Assembly (NCBI RefSeq): GCF_014647515.1 | Contig: NZ_BMPI01000042.1 | Span: 37,378-101,377, forward strand | Length of the DNA stretch: 64,000 nt | Reading direction: 5' to 3' | From: Dactylosporangium sucinum | GTDB lineage: Bacteria > Actinomycetota > Actinomycetes > Mycobacteriales > Micromonosporaceae | Part shown: positions 1-8,299 of the stretch, one piece after another | Layout of the letters: every line of letters starts with the position of its first letter | Position numbering within the stretch: the first letter of the stretch is position 1 | Position numbers and translations under genes: made by a program | The notes under the pieces: generated by a model | Database searches by the model: none | Told to the model about the DNA's origin: nothing | Seen by the model: the letters and a program-made list of their open reading frames with translations, nothing else

Positions 1-138
1 GGTCACCGCCTCGAAGCCTCGGGCCGCGAACAGCTCGGTGGCCGCATCGCTCAACGCCTGGCGCGTCCGCTCCTTCTTGCGCGCCCGCAGCCCCGGCTCC
101 GCGCGTCCTCGCCCGTCCGCGGGCGCCTGCTCCTGCAT
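1..138 (-). CDS. TetR-family regulator, N-terminal part (runs off left edge)
   Basis: Only the first 46 codons are in the window. The reading frame from the ATG at 138 gives a basic leader and then RARKKERTRQALSDAATELF, followed by AARGFEAVT, which is the first two helices of a TetR DNA-binding domain. An AGGAG ribosome-binding site lies nine bases upstream. It is divergent from the metallo-hydrolase at 257, so it probably regulates that gene or itself. The ligand-binding domain lies outside the window and the ligand cannot be guessed. Confidence 0.85.
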   Translation of the reverse strand, partial: MQEQAPADGRGRAEPGLRARKKERTRQALSDAATELFAARGFEAVT

Positions 139-256
139 GCCGTCGCGCTCCTGCCGCCCGCCGCCAGCTCTCCCGTGCGCTCGCGCACCCGCCTCCACAC
201 CCCCAGCATAGATGAGGGTGTGCAATTTTGTAGTCGCTCATGTTTAGACTCGGTCC
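139..256. promoter_or_regulatory. Divergent intergenic region, TetR / metallo-hydrolase
   Basis: This is the only AT-rich patch (about 205-255) in the first kilobase and must hold both promoters. It contains ATGAG at 210 paired with CTCAT at 237 and an imperfect dyad around TGCAATTTTGTA (221-232), a plausible TetR operator. No convincing -35/-10 pair with correct spacing could be assigned, so this is marked only as the likely control region. Confidence 0.35.
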
Positions 257-958
257 ATGACTGACGTGGTGGAACTGACCCTGCTCCGGTTCGGAACGGT
301 GCGCGGGGTCGGCGTGCCGATCGCCGGGTACCTGCTGCGGCTGCGCGACGGCCGCCGCATCCTGGTCGACACGGGGTGCGCCCGCGAGGCGCTGACCGAC
401 CCGGAGTCGCACTTCGTCGTGGCCTCGGACGACTACGTCGTCGGCCGGCTCGAGACCCTCGGCCTGACGCCGGCCGACATCGATACGGTGATCGTGAGCC
501 ACTTCGATCCCGACCACGCCGGCGCGAACGACGAGTTCCCGCACGCGGAGTTCGTGGTACAACGGGCGCAGTACGATCATGCCCGGGAGTCGGGCCTGTT
601 CCGGTACACCTGGATCCGGCAGCATTGGGATGACCCGAGGCTGCGGTATCGCCTGCTCGACGGCGACACCGAGCTCGCGCCGGGCCTGACCCTGCTGGAG
701 TCCGGCGGCCACGTGCCCGGCCACCAGGCGGTCCTGCTGGAGCTCCTGGAGACGGGCCGGATCCTCCTGGCGGGCGACGCCTGGATGCGCGACACCGACC
801 CGGACACCCGGCCGATGAGCCCGTTCGACCTGGACGAGCCGGCGACCCGCCGCTCCCAGCGCCGCCTGGCCGACCTGGCCCGCACCCACGACGTGACGCT
901 CGTGATCCACAACCACGACACCGCCCAGTGGGCGACCCTCAGGGAGTCCTATCGATGA
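257..958 (+). CDS. MBL-fold metallo-hydrolase (AHL-lactonase-like)
   Basis: This 233-residue protein has the metallo-beta-lactamase layout: an N-terminal ILVDTG strand, the metal motif SHFDPDHAG near residue 80, GGHVPGH near residue 155, AGDAW near residue 173 and a C-terminal NHD. These supply ligands for a binuclear zinc site. The usual HxHxDH motif reads HxDxDH, as in a subset of lactonase-like relatives. Family members hydrolyse lactones or other esters in the cytoplasm; the substrate is unknown. It is divergent from a TetR gene, and its stop codon overlaps the next start (ATGA), so the two are translationally coupled. Confidence 0.8.
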   Translation: MTDVVELTLLRFGTVRGVGVPIAGYLLRLRDGRRILVDTGCAREALTDPESHFVVASDDYVVGRLETLGLTPADIDTVIVSHFDPDHAGANDEFPHAEFVVQRAQYDHARESGLFRYTWIRQHWDDPRLRYRLLDGDTELAPGLTLLESGGHVPGHQAVLLELLETGRILLAGDAWMRDTDPDTRPMSPFDLDEPATRRSQRRLADLARTHDVTLVIHNHDTAQWATLRESYR

Positions 959-1209
959 TGCGCCCGGCACTGTACACAGTGGACACCGACGGCCCCGGCC
1001 GGCTCAGCACCCACGTCGTCGCGCACTGCCGCATCGGCATCGGCCGCGCCTCGCTGCTCGCGGCGGGCATCCTGGCGCTGACGGGGGTCCCGCCCGAGCG
1101 GGCCTGGCCCCTCATCGAACGCGCGCGCGGCCTCCCGGTCCCGGACACGCCGGAGCAACGCGCCTGGCCGGCCGAGCTTCTGGCCCGCTCGCGGTTGCGG
1201 GCGCCGTGA
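955..1209 (+). pseudogene. Dual-specificity-type protein phosphatase, internally deleted
   Basis: The 84-residue product starts at an ATG overlapping the upstream stop. Its start (MMRPALYTVDTDGPGRLST) matches the N-terminus of actinobacterial tyrosine-phosphatase-like proteins, and it then jumps straight to the P-loop HCRIGIGRAS (Cys-x5-Arg) and the closing helices ending ARGLPVPDTPEQR. About 80-90 residues normally lie between these two parts, including the strand before the P-loop and the general-acid region. The frame is intact but the fold cannot be complete, so this reads as an in-frame deletion remnant. Family identification is from recalled sequence patterns. Confidence 0.6.
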
Positions 1210-1212
1210 AGA

Positions 1213-2184
1213 TCAGGCCGCCGTGCGGAACGTGTTGCGGTACGCCGTCGGGGAGACGCCGAGCGTCTCGCTCATGTGCAGGCGCAGGGACGCGGCCGTG
1301 CCGAAGCCCGCCTCGGCCGCGACGCGATCCACCGGCAGGTCCGTCGTCTCCAGGAGGCGGCGGGCGTGCTCGACGCGCTGGCGGGTGAGCCACTGGACCG
1401 GGGTCAGGCCGACCTCCTCGCGGAAGCGGCGGGAGAACGTTCGCACGCTCGTCCGCGCGTGGGCCGCCAGCTCGGCCAGGCTGATCGGGCGGTCGAGGCG
1501 GCCCAGCGCCCACTGGCGGGTGGCCGACGTCGTCGCGGTGCTCGCCGGGGGGACCGGGCGTTCGATGTACTGCGCCTGCCCGCCCTCCCGCCACGGCGGC
1601 ACGACGCACAGGCGGGCGACCCGGTTCGCGACGGCGCTGCCGTGGTCGCGGCGGACCAGGTGGAGGCAGAGGTCGACGCCCGACGCGACGCCGGCCGCGG
1701 TGAGGACCTCACCGTCGTCGACGAACAGGACGCCGGCGTCGACGACGACGCTCGGGAACGTGCGCTGGAAGTGCTCGGCGTCGTTCCAGTGGGTCGTCGC
1801 GCGGCGGCCGTCGAGCAGGCCGGCCGAGGCGAGCACGTACGACGCCGTGCAGATGGAGACGATCCGCGCGCCCGGCCGCACCCGGCCCAGCGCCGCCGCG
1901 ACCTCGTCGGGCAGCCAGTCGCGCGGGCCGGTCGGCGCGCACACGAACGGCGGCAGGACCAGCGTGTCGGCGGTGTCGATCGCCTCCGCGCCGTGCTCGA
2001 CGGCCACCGCGAAGTCGGCGCTGGTCGGCACCGGCCGGCCGTCGAGGCTGCAGGTCACGACCTCGTACAGCGGCGTGCCGTCCGGATCGGCGGCGGTGCC
2101 GAAGATGCGGACCGGGATGCTCAGCTCGAACGGGTAGACGCCGTCGAGGGCCAGGACCACCACGCGATGGGGCCGATGCGACAT
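1213..2184 (-). CDS. GlxA-family transcriptional regulator (DJ-1/PfpI + AraC HTH)
   Basis: The 323-residue protein has an N-terminal DJ-1/PfpI-like domain (about residues 5-180, beginning VVVLALDGVYPFELS, with a nucleophile-elbow-like IVSICTASYVLASAGLLDG) and a C-terminal AraC/XylS domain (about 215-315, with TSVRTFSRRFREEVG and VAAEAGFGTAASLRLHM). Such proteins activate or repress catabolic genes in response to small molecules. I prefer the ATG at 2184 over one six codons upstream because of homologous N-termini (MSHRPHRVV). It is divergent from the quinone oxidoreductase at 2280, a common pairing, and a strong inverted repeat sits at its start. Confidence 0.9.
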   Translation of the reverse strand: MSHRPHRVVVLALDGVYPFELSIPVRIFGTAADPDGTPLYEVVTCSLDGRPVPTSADFAVAVEHGAEAIDTADTLVLPPFVCAPTGPRDWLPDEVAAALGRVRPGARIVSICTASYVLASAGLLDGRRATTHWNDAEHFQRTFPSVVVDAGVLFVDDGEVLTAAGVASGVDLCLHLVRRDHGSAVANRVARLCVVPPWREGGQAQYIERPVPPASTATTSATRQWALGRLDRPISLAELAAHARTSVRTFSRRFREEVGLTPVQWLTRQRVEHARRLLETTDLPVDRVAAEAGFGTAASLRLHMSETLGVSPTAYRNTFRTAA

Positions 2185-2218
2185 GGCCAGATCTTTGCAC
2201 ATCTTGGCGATCCGGCCA
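2184..2218. promoter_or_regulatory. Inverted-repeat operator between GlxA regulator and oxidoreductase
   Basis: TGGCCAGATC at 2184-2193 and GATCCGGCCA at 2209-2218 form an inverted repeat with 9 of 10 matches and a 15-base spacer, about two helical turns centre to centre. It overlaps the regulator's own start codon and lies 60 bases before the oxidoreductase. The position fits autoregulation plus control of the divergent gene; binding is inferred. Confidence 0.55.
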
Positions 2219-2279
2219 CTCGAAGGTCGTCACGCCGATCGGCAGGGTTGAGGCACACCAACCCGGAAGGCAATCCACG

Positions 2280-3205
2280 ATGCGCGCAATCGAGCAGGTC
2301 ACGTTCGGCGGTCCAGAGGTGCTGCGACTGGTCGAGGTCCCGAAGCCCGAGCCCGGCCCGGGCGAGGTCCTCGTCCGCGTCCACGCCGCCGGCGTCAACC
2401 CGACCGACTACTGGCACCGCGCCACCGGCGGTCTCCTGGGCCGGCCGGTGCGGCTCGGCTGGGACGTCTCCGGCGTCGTCGAGGCGGTGGGCGTCGGCGT
2501 CGCCCTGCACCGGCCCGGCGACGCGGTCTTCGGCATGCCGCGCCTGCCCCAGCCGGCGGGGAGCTACGCGGAGTACCTCACCGCGCCCGCCCGCCACCTC
2601 GCGCCCAAGCCCGCCGCGCTGTCCCACGAGGAGGCGGCCGGCCTGGGCCTCGCCGGCCTCACCGCCTGGCAGGCCCTGGTCGACGTCGCCGACGTCCGGC
2701 CCGGCCGGCGCGTCCTGGTGCATGCCGCGGCCGGTGGCGTGGGTCATCTGGCGGTACAGCTGGCCAAGGCGCAAGGCGCCCACGTCTCGGCACCGCCCGC
2801 GCGGCCGGCCACGACTTCGTCCGCGGGCTGGGCGCCGACGAGGTGCTGGACTACACGACGGCCGACTTCGCCGCCGAGCTGTCGGATGTGGACGTGGTCG
2901 TGGACCCGATCGGCGGCGAGTACGGCCCGCGCTCCCTGCGCACCCTCCGCCCCGGCGGCATCGTGGTCTCCCTCGCCTCACCCGCCGAGGCGGCCCTGGC
3001 CGAGGTGGCCACCGCCGACGGCAAGCGGGCCCGGTTCATGATCGTCGAACCGGACCAGGCGGGCCTGCGGGCACTGAGCGACCTGGTCACCGCCGGCCGG
3101 CTGCGCGTGGCCGTCGACACCGTGCTCCCGCTGGAGGAGGCGGCGAAGGCGCACGAGCTCGGCCAGTCCGGCCGCACCCGCGGCAAGATCGTGCTGACCG
3201 TCTAG
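2280..3205 (+). pseudogene. Zinc-independent quinone oxidoreductase / MDR family, frameshifted
   Basis: The frame from the ATG at 2280 encodes an MDR-family reductase (MRAIEQVTFGGPEVLRL start, GroES-like domain, then LVHAAAGGVGHLAVQLAK for NADPH binding) and loses sense after AHV at 2786. The frame two bases on carries the continuation, starting GTARAAGHDFVRGLGADEVL at 2789 and ending GKIVLTV at 3205. One base is missing at about 2787. Restoring it gives about 308 residues, the normal length. Either a recent pseudogene or a sequencing error; the rest shows no decay. Its stop overlaps the convergent DUF3817 gene by four bases. Confidence 0.85.
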
Positions 3206-3534
3206 ACGGCTTCCTCGACGGCTTCCTCGACGGCTTGCCCGGCCGGCGCCGGCCGGCGGCGCGACAGCCACCGCTCGACGAGGAGCGTGGTGAGCGGCGG
3301 CACGGAGGCGGCGAGCGCCACGGCCGTGCGCACGAACGACCACCGCTCGGCGCGCGCCACCAGGAGCGTCGCCACCAGGTAGGCGACGAACAGCCCACCG
3401 TGCAACCGCCCGAACAGCCACACGCCCGCGTCGGTCACCTCGGCGACGTGCTTGAGGTACATGCCGATGAGGAGACCGGTCCAGGAGACGGCCTCGGCGA
3501 ACGCGGTCAGGCGGAACAGGCGGTACAGCTGCAT
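3202..3534 (-). CDS. DUF3817 family small membrane protein
   Basis: The 110-residue protein has three hydrophobic segments (about residues 10-28, 44-62, 70-86), a conserved early RLTAFAEAVSW and a GRLHGGLFVAY motif in the second helix. This matches the DUF3817 (YdzA-like) integral membrane family of unknown function. The C-terminal tail AVEEAVEEAV comes from a short DNA direct repeat (GACGGCTTCCTC, 3206-3237), so the last residues vary by repeat expansion. It overlaps the end of the convergent oxidoreductase. Confidence 0.8.
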   Translation of the reverse strand: MQLYRLFRLTAFAEAVSWTGLLIGMYLKHVAEVTDAGVWLFGRLHGGLFVAYLVATLLVARAERWSFVRTAVALAASVPPLTTLLVERWLSRRRPAPAGQAVEEAVEEAV

Positions 3535-3612
3535 GACGACCGAGGATATCCACCCGGCGGGCGGAGCACCGCTCGCCGGGTGGCAGGCGTGGCGTGAACC
3601 ACGCTCGGGACC

Positions 3613-3936
3613 TCAGCGGACGACGCGGCAGACCAAGGCGTCCGAGGTGCCGCGGACGGCGCTCATGACCACGTCGGCGGTGAGATACTTGCAGGCGAGG
3701 TACGGGTCGCCCGAGCCGACGTACGACAGCGGGCTCGAACCGGTGTAGCAGCGCAGGCCGGAGCTCTCGTAGAAGCCGATCCAGGCCGACGGGTACCGCG
3801 AGTGGCAGTAGTCGCCGATGGACAGTGGCCCGAAGGGCACGTCCACGACGGCCGCCTGCGCGGGCGACGCGAACGCGAACGTTCCCGCCAGCGCCAGCGC
3901 GGCGCCGGCGGCGAGGGTCATGAGACGACGAAACAC
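3613..3936 (-). CDS. Small secreted protein, function unknown
   Basis: The GTG at 3936 is preceded by GGAGG seven bases upstream and starts a classical Sec signal peptide (basic VFRRLM, hydrophobic TLAAGAALALAGTFAFA, cleavage after SPAQA). The mature part is about 75 residues with four cysteines (in DYCHS, LRCYT, LACKY, LVCRV), suggesting two disulphides outside the cell. No family recognised. Upstream in-frame ATG codons would add a non-secretory leader and lack a ribosome-binding site. Confidence 0.75.
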   Translation of the reverse strand: MFRRLMTLAAGAALALAGTFAFASPAQAAVVDVPFGPLSIGDYCHSRYPSAWIGFYESSGLRCYTGSSPLSYVGSGDPYLACKYLTADVVMSAVRGTSDALVCRVVR

Positions 3937-4038
3937 GGTGCAACCTCCGCAAAACCTGGGGAAGAAGATCGCGGCGCCACACTCATCATCGGCGAGGAAC
4001 GTTTCCACGACAATGGATGTCTTGCCCAGCCATGCGGG

Positions 4039-4833
4039 TCAGCGCTTCTTCCACGGCAGCCACGATCGCCGCGGTGCCCCGTCGATCGACCCGGTCAGAA
4101 ACACCGTGCCGCCGACGACGCCGCCGGGGGGCGGCGGCGCGGCGTCCGCATCCGCCGGCAGGCAGACGACGGCCTCGAACCCGACGGTCCGCACCCGCGC
4201 CGCGACGAACCGCTGCCCGGTGGCCGCGACGGTGCGCACGTCGGCGCTCAGCACGACGCCGTGGAGCCGCGCGTAGGCCTCCGCCGGCCCGTCGCGGGCG
4301 AACTGCCCGTACGAGATGAAGGAGTCCGGGGCCATCCGCGGCGGCCACGGCCAGCCCCGCTCGGCGCAGTGCGCGGGCGCCGGGCCGGGGTCCTCGTTGC
4401 CGGGCGACAGCAGGCTGGCCTCCGACGCGGCGAACTCGGCCGCCGACGCGTGGACGGTCACGTCGACGCCGAGCGCGACGATGCTCGCCCGCCCGGCCTT
4501 CGGCAGGAAGTGCCGCTGCTCGAACTCCGCCGCGATCTTGGTGGCCAAGGTGCCGTCGGAGCCGAGCACGTCGGCGAGCGCCACATCGTCGTTGGCGGCA
4601 CGGACCTGGGCCAGCGTCGCGCCCGGCTCGGCGGCGAACGTCGGCAGGAGGTCGACGACCGCGCCGCCCCGGGTCGCCACCGTGAGCCGGGCGCCGCTCG
4701 GGTCCTGCCAGCGGTACACGATGAGCTCACCACGCCGGCCCAGGACCTCGGCCGAGGGGAGCGCCGGCTCGATCAGGTCGTACAGGTCGCGCTGGTCGAG
4801 GGCCAGGCCCACGCATTCGAGGTTCGATGCCAC
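4039..4833 (-). CDS. Conserved hypothetical protein (264 aa)
   Basis: The frame has strong third-position GC bias and starts MASNLECVGLALDQRDLYDL. The N-terminal half resembles a barrel-like core with repeated short strands (ELIVYRWQDPSGARLTVATR), and the protein ends with a proline/glycine linker (AAPPPPGGVVGG) and the basic tail WLPWKKR. No membrane segment, signal peptide or catalytic motif is visible. It resembles uncharacterised actinobacterial proteins with no assigned function. It stands alone, with a secreted-protein gene downstream in the same direction. Confidence 0.6.
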   Translation of the reverse strand: MASNLECVGLALDQRDLYDLIEPALPSAEVLGRRGELIVYRWQDPSGARLTVATRGGAVVDLLPTFAAEPGATLAQVRAANDDVALADVLGSDGTLATKIAAEFEQRHFLPKAGRASIVALGVDVTVHASAAEFAASEASLLSPGNEDPGPAPAHCAERGWPWPPRMAPDSFISYGQFARDGPAEAYARLHGVVLSADVRTVAATGQRFVAARVRTVGFEAVVCLPADADAAPPPPGGVVGGTVFLTGSIDGAPRRSWLPWKKR

Positions 4834-4990
4834 GCGCAGACCCTAGAGGCCGGGTCGCGGATCACGCTCGGCATATTCGGCGCGGGCCGGGCGCGCGCTG
4901 AGTAGCGGTACTCAAAGCGGTCGGGTAGGCGTACCCATCCACCCGTCTCGAGCGTTGTGCACGATGGAGGCATGCGAACGACGACAACAG

Positions 4991-5027
4991 CGTGGGCCGG
5001 TCCGTCGAGGGGGCGGACCGGCCCACG
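4991..5027 (-). terminator. Hairpin terminator after the NlpC/P60 gene
   Basis: CGTGGGCCGGTCCG (4991-5004) and CGGACCGGCCCACG (5014-5027) form a perfect 14-bp stem with a 9-base loop, 13 bases past the stop codon of the hydrolase at 5040. There is no U-run on that strand, as is usual in high-GC actinobacteria; on the plus strand it is followed by TTGAAAAACC. Confidence 0.8.
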
Positions 5028-5039
5028 TTGAAAAACCGT

Positions 5040-6020
5040 CTAGCCTGGTCGGCCGTAGCCGTACAGGGGGTCGACGTCGATCGGGGCGACCTTGACGACC
5101 GTGCGGCTGTTCGGGGCGTGGATGATCTGGTTGTTGCCGATGTAGATGCCCACGTGGCCCAGGCCGTTGTAGAAGACCAGGTCGCCGGGGGCCAGTTGAC
5201 TGCGGCTGATGTGCTTGACCTTGCCCCACTGCTGGGCCGCGTTGTGCGGCAACGTGACGCCCGCCGCCTTCCAGGCCATCATCGTCAGGCCCGAGCAGTC
5301 GAACGTGTTCGGGCCCGCGGTGCCCCAGACGTACTTCTTGCCCAGCTGCGCCCAGGCGTAGGACACCGCCTTGCCCGCCTGGCCGGACACCGCCGGCGGC
5401 GGGCCGGGGTTGGTGGCCGGTGGCGCGGGCTTCTTCTTCGCGGCCTCCTCCGCGTTCACCTTGTCCTGCAGCGCGTCGAGCCGGGCGATGTCCGCCTCGA
5501 TCTGCTTGCGCCGCGTCTCCAGCTCGCCCTTCTGGGTCTGCTGGGTGGTGAGCAGCGTGTTCAGCCGCTGCTGCTCGGCGTCGTAGGCCTTCTTCGCGGC
5601 CGTGAACGTGTCGAGCTCGGCCTGCTGGTTGTGCGAGATCTGCCGGAGGGTGCCGAGCTGGTCGACGAAGCCCTCCGACGACCCGGCGCCGAGCACCACC
5701 GACAGCGTCCGCAGGTGGCTGCCGGTCTTGTACGCCGACACCGCCACCTGCTCGACGTTGACCTGGGCCGCCGCCATCTGCGCCTGCAACGGGCGCAGCT
5801 TGGCGTCGAGGTCGGTCAGCGCCGCCTGGGTCGCGGTGAGGTCGCCGTTGACCTTGTTGTACTCCTCGACGATCAGCTCGACCTTGCGGTTGCCGTCGTC
5901 GATCTGGACCTGGATCTCGGCCGCCGTCGGGTCGGCGTGGGCGGCGCACGCAGGCGCCACGACCGCCGCCACGGTCATCCCGACGAGCAGGGAACGCAGG
6001 AGCGTTCTTCCGTTGGACAC
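5040..6020 (-). CDS. Secreted NlpC/P60 peptidoglycan endopeptidase (C40)
   Basis: The GTG at 6020 (AAGGA seven bases upstream) begins a signal peptide ending near ACAAHA. Residues 35-190 are a long heptad-rich coiled coil, then a proline linker (PAPPATNPGPPP) and a C-terminal NlpC/P60 domain (about 205-326). The catalytic Cys242 is in FDCSGL, the histidine in GHVGIYIG and the polar third residue in IIHAPN. Relatives (RipA/RpfB-associated hydrolases) cut the D-Glu to diaminopimelate bond, in cell separation or spore germination; the coiled coil often acts as autoinhibitor. Expression is likely set by the c-di-AMP riboswitch in its leader. Confidence 0.93.
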   Translation of the reverse strand: MSNGRTLLRSLLVGMTVAAVVAPACAAHADPTAAEIQVQIDDGNRKVELIVEEYNKVNGDLTATQAALTDLDAKLRPLQAQMAAAQVNVEQVAVSAYKTGSHLRTLSVVLGAGSSEGFVDQLGTLRQISHNQQAELDTFTAAKKAYDAEQQRLNTLLTTQQTQKGELETRRKQIEADIARLDALQDKVNAEEAAKKKPAPPATNPGPPPAVSGQAGKAVSYAWAQLGKKYVWGTAGPNTFDCSGLTMMAWKAAGVTLPHNAAQQWGKVKHISRSQLAPGDLVFYNGLGHVGIYIGNNQIIHAPNSRTVVKVAPIDVDPLYGYGRPG

Positions 6021-6040
6021 GGCGGATTCCTTCTTCCGGA

Positions 6041-6268
6041 CCGCCTACCGGGTGAGCTGACGGGTTCGGGCGAGAGGAAGGCGCCCTACCGTGGCAGACA
6101 CGCCACGGATTCACCCCGCGGGCGATCGCTCGCCCAGGTGGGTCCCCGGCTCGGCCGCCAGCGCCCGGGGGACGGGCGCCGGACCGCCGACTCGGCGGCG
6201 CCCGTCCGGGCCGCCTCGGCGAGGCGGCGACGCCCGGTCGGGCCAGCCAAACGTAACGGGAGCGTCTC
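6041..6268 (-). ncRNA. c-di-AMP riboswitch (ydaO/yuaA type)
   Basis: The leader of the NlpC/P60 gene carries the hallmark blocks of this class: CGCTCCCGTTACG at the 5' end, GGGGACCCA then GGGGTGAATCC (6117-6107), and CGAACCCGTCAGCTCACCC (6068-6050) followed by GGTAGGCGG. The riboswitch is known to bind cyclic di-AMP and turn off cell-wall hydrolase genes of Actinobacteria, the context here. It ends 20 bases before the start codon, so control could be by termination or start-site occlusion. Exact ends are estimated. Confidence 0.9.
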
Positions 6269-6270
6269 AG

Positions 6271-6284
6271 GGGCGGTACCGCCC
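6271..6284 (-). terminator. Palindrome after MFS gene
   Basis: GGGCGGTACCGCCC is a perfect 14-base palindrome 10 bases past the MFS stop codon (6295) and directly before the riboswitch. It can form a five-pair hairpin with a GUAC loop and probably separates the two transcripts. It could instead be part of the riboswitch leader, because similar stems precede this RNA class. Confidence 0.45.
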
Positions 6285-6294
6285 TAAGTCGTTC

Positions 6295-7479
6295 TTAATG
6301 TTCACCACAGGTGAGCACGACGGCCGACGCCGCGGCGACGAGGCCGGCCGCGACGAGGACCAGCCCCGGCAGCGGTACCGTCAGACTCCAGGCGAACAGG
6401 GCGGTCGCCACCGCCGGGACCCCCGCCTCGGCCAGGGCCGCGATCCCGGTCAGCGCACCCTGCACGGTGCCGTGCTCACTGTCGCGGGTCGCCGACGTGA
6501 TCCACGTCTGCACCGCGGTGCCGCCCAGCGCCGCCACCGCGCCGAGCCCCATGAGCGGCACGATCCACCCCGGCCCGGCCAGTCCGAAGCCGGCGAGACT
6601 GATGGCTCCGGCCCAGGCCGAGACGATGGCCGCCCGGTGTACCCCGAGGCGCCGCACGTACGGGCCGGCGAGCGTGCCCGAGCAGAGGGCGCCGAGCAGC
6701 GCGCTGGCCGCCAGCACCGCGCCGACCTTCGCGGTGCCCCAGCCGAACCGGGCGATCATGACGAACGTCCAGGTCACCTGGTTGGTCATGCGGGCCACGT
6801 CGGACAGCAGGCGGGCGACCGTGAGGCGCCCGAGCCCGGGCCGGCGGGCCAGCGCGACGATCGCCCCGACCGGGTTGGCGACGGCCCAGGCGAGGCCGGT
6901 GGTCCGGTCGCCGGGGCGGGACTCGGGCAGCACGAACGCGCCGTACAGTGCGTTGGCCCCGGCCAGGCCGGCCGCGACGAGGAAGGGCAGCCGCAGGTCG
7001 ACGGCGCCGAGCAGGCCGCCGATGACCGGCCCGGCGACGAACCCGACCGAGAACGCGGCCCCGACGTATCCGAACGCCCTGGGCCGCTGGTCCGGCGGCG
7101 TGACGTCGGCCAGGTAGGCGTTGACGACGGTCGTGGTGCCGGCGAGGGCCCCCGCCGCGGCGTGCGCGACGAGCATCGGCCCGGGCCCGCCGGCCAGGGC
7201 GTGGGCGAGGTAGTCCACGCCCAGCAGGGTGAGCGCGCCGATCAGGACGGGGCGGCGGCCGTAGCGGTCGGCGAGCCGGCCGAGCAGCGGCGCGGCCAGG
7301 AACTGGGTCACGCCGAAGCTCGCGCCGATCCACCCCGACCAGTGGGCGGCGGCGACCGGGTCGCCGGTGACGGCGGTCATGAGGCTCGGCACGACGGGCA
7401 CGATGATGCCCAGCCCGAGCATGTCGATCACAACGGTGACCAGCAGGAACGCCAGGGCAGGCGGGCGGCGCAGGGACAC
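6295..7479 (-). CDS. MFS drug efflux transporter (TetA-like, 12 TM)
   Basis: The 394-residue protein starts at the GTG at 7479, with GGAGG five bases upstream. It shows 12 hydrophobic segments, the antiporter-like TM1 DMLGLGIIVPVVPSL typical of TetA/DHA1 pumps, and motif A in loop 2-3 as GRLADRYGRRPVL. Family members exchange protons for tetracyclines or other drugs across the membrane; the substrate is not evident. It has no adjacent regulator and lies upstream of the NlpC/P60 transcription unit. Confidence 0.9.
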   Translation of the reverse strand: MSLRRPPALAFLLVTVVIDMLGLGIIVPVVPSLMTAVTGDPVAAAHWSGWIGASFGVTQFLAAPLLGRLADRYGRRPVLIGALTLLGVDYLAHALAGGPGPMLVAHAAAGALAGTTTVVNAYLADVTPPDQRPRAFGYVGAAFSVGFVAGPVIGGLLGAVDLRLPFLVAAGLAGANALYGAFVLPESRPGDRTTGLAWAVANPVGAIVALARRPGLGRLTVARLLSDVARMTNQVTWTFVMIARFGWGTAKVGAVLAASALLGALCSGTLAGPYVRRLGVHRAAIVSAWAGAISLAGFGLAGPGWIVPLMGLGAVAALGGTAVQTWITSATRDSEHGTVQGALTGIAALAEAGVPAVATALFAWSLTVPLPGLVLVAAGLVAAASAVVLTCGEH

Positions 7480-7615
7480 GTGCTCCTCCGGGAGAGTGGG
7501 TGACCCCACCCGCCGGGAAGCACGGAGGATTACCGTATCGCGGCCGTCAAATGGTTTTTCGGTGCCGCGGTCCGGGGTACACGTTGATCGTCTGTTGCCG
7601 ACTCGAGGAGGTCAG

Positions 7616-7951
7616 ATGAGTGGCGTCGCCAACCCGGCCACGGTCGAGCAGTGCCTGCGCGTGGGTGCGGGGTTCACCCAGGGTGACCGGACCTGGATCG
7701 CGGAGCAGTTCGGCCCGCTGGACGCCCGCCTCGCGTCGTTCGACGCCGACGCGACGGAGCTGGAGATCTCGGTGAAGGACCGCCAGGCCCCCGGCCAGAA
7801 GGTCACCCTGGAGTGCTGGGTCCGCGGACTGGACAAGATCGTCACCACGTCCGCCGAGGACGACCTCCACGCGGCGGTGATGGACGTCCGCGACGACCTG
7901 CGCCGCCGCCTGACGGACGCCAAGACCCGCCGCGAGCCACGGAAGGGCTAG
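7616..7951 (+). CDS. HPF/RaiA-like ribosome-associated protein
   Basis: The ATG at 7616 has GAGGAGG upstream. The 111-residue product has the pattern of the S30AE (hibernation promoting factor) fold: LDARLASFDADATELEISVKD, VTLECWVRGLDKIVTTS and then DLHAAVMDVRDDLRRRLTDAK with a basic tail. HPF proteins bind the decoding centre of stalled ribosomes. The N-terminal 30 residues are divergent, so this may be a specialised paralogue; identification is from pattern and moderately certain. Confidence 0.6.
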   Translation: MSGVANPATVEQCLRVGAGFTQGDRTWIAEQFGPLDARLASFDADATELEISVKDRQAPGQKVTLECWVRGLDKIVTTSAEDDLHAAVMDVRDDLRRRLTDAKTRREPRKG

Positions 7952-7961
7952 CCCCGGCGGC

Positions 7962-8293
7962 CTGACGGTGGCCGGGTGGGCGGCGCGGCACACCGGCCCG
8001 GTGCACAGTGCCCTGCTGGTGACCCCGCCGTACCTCGACCCGGCCTGGACCCCCGCCCCGGGCGAGGTGGTGAACGTCGTCATCGACCACGTGCCACGCT
8101 CGCCGCTGCCGTTCCGCGCGCTCCTGGTGGCCAGCCGCAACGACCCGATGACCACGTTCGAGCAGTTCGAGGCGTACGCACGCGACTGGGGCGCCGACCT
8201 CTACGACGCCGGCCCGGTCGGGCACCTGGACTCGACGGCGGGCTTCGACCCTGGCCGGAGGGCGAGCGCCTGGCCCGCTCCCTGGCGCCCTAG
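7962..8293 (+). pseudogene. RBBP9/YdeN-type serine hydrolase remnant
   Basis: From 7962 the frame reads LTVAGWAARHTG and continues to RALLVASRNDPMTTFEQF and WGADLYDAGPVGHLDSTAGF, the C-terminal two thirds of the RBBP9 alpha/beta-hydrolase family, with catalytic Asp (NDP) and His (GHL). The N-terminal strands and the serine elbow (GHSxG) are absent; the remnant starts 10 bases after the previous stop. At about 8253 one base is missing, and the normal ending WPEGERLARSLAP follows in the next frame to the TAG at 8291. The gene is truncated and frameshifted. Confidence 0.75.
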
Positions 8294-8299
8294 TGCATC

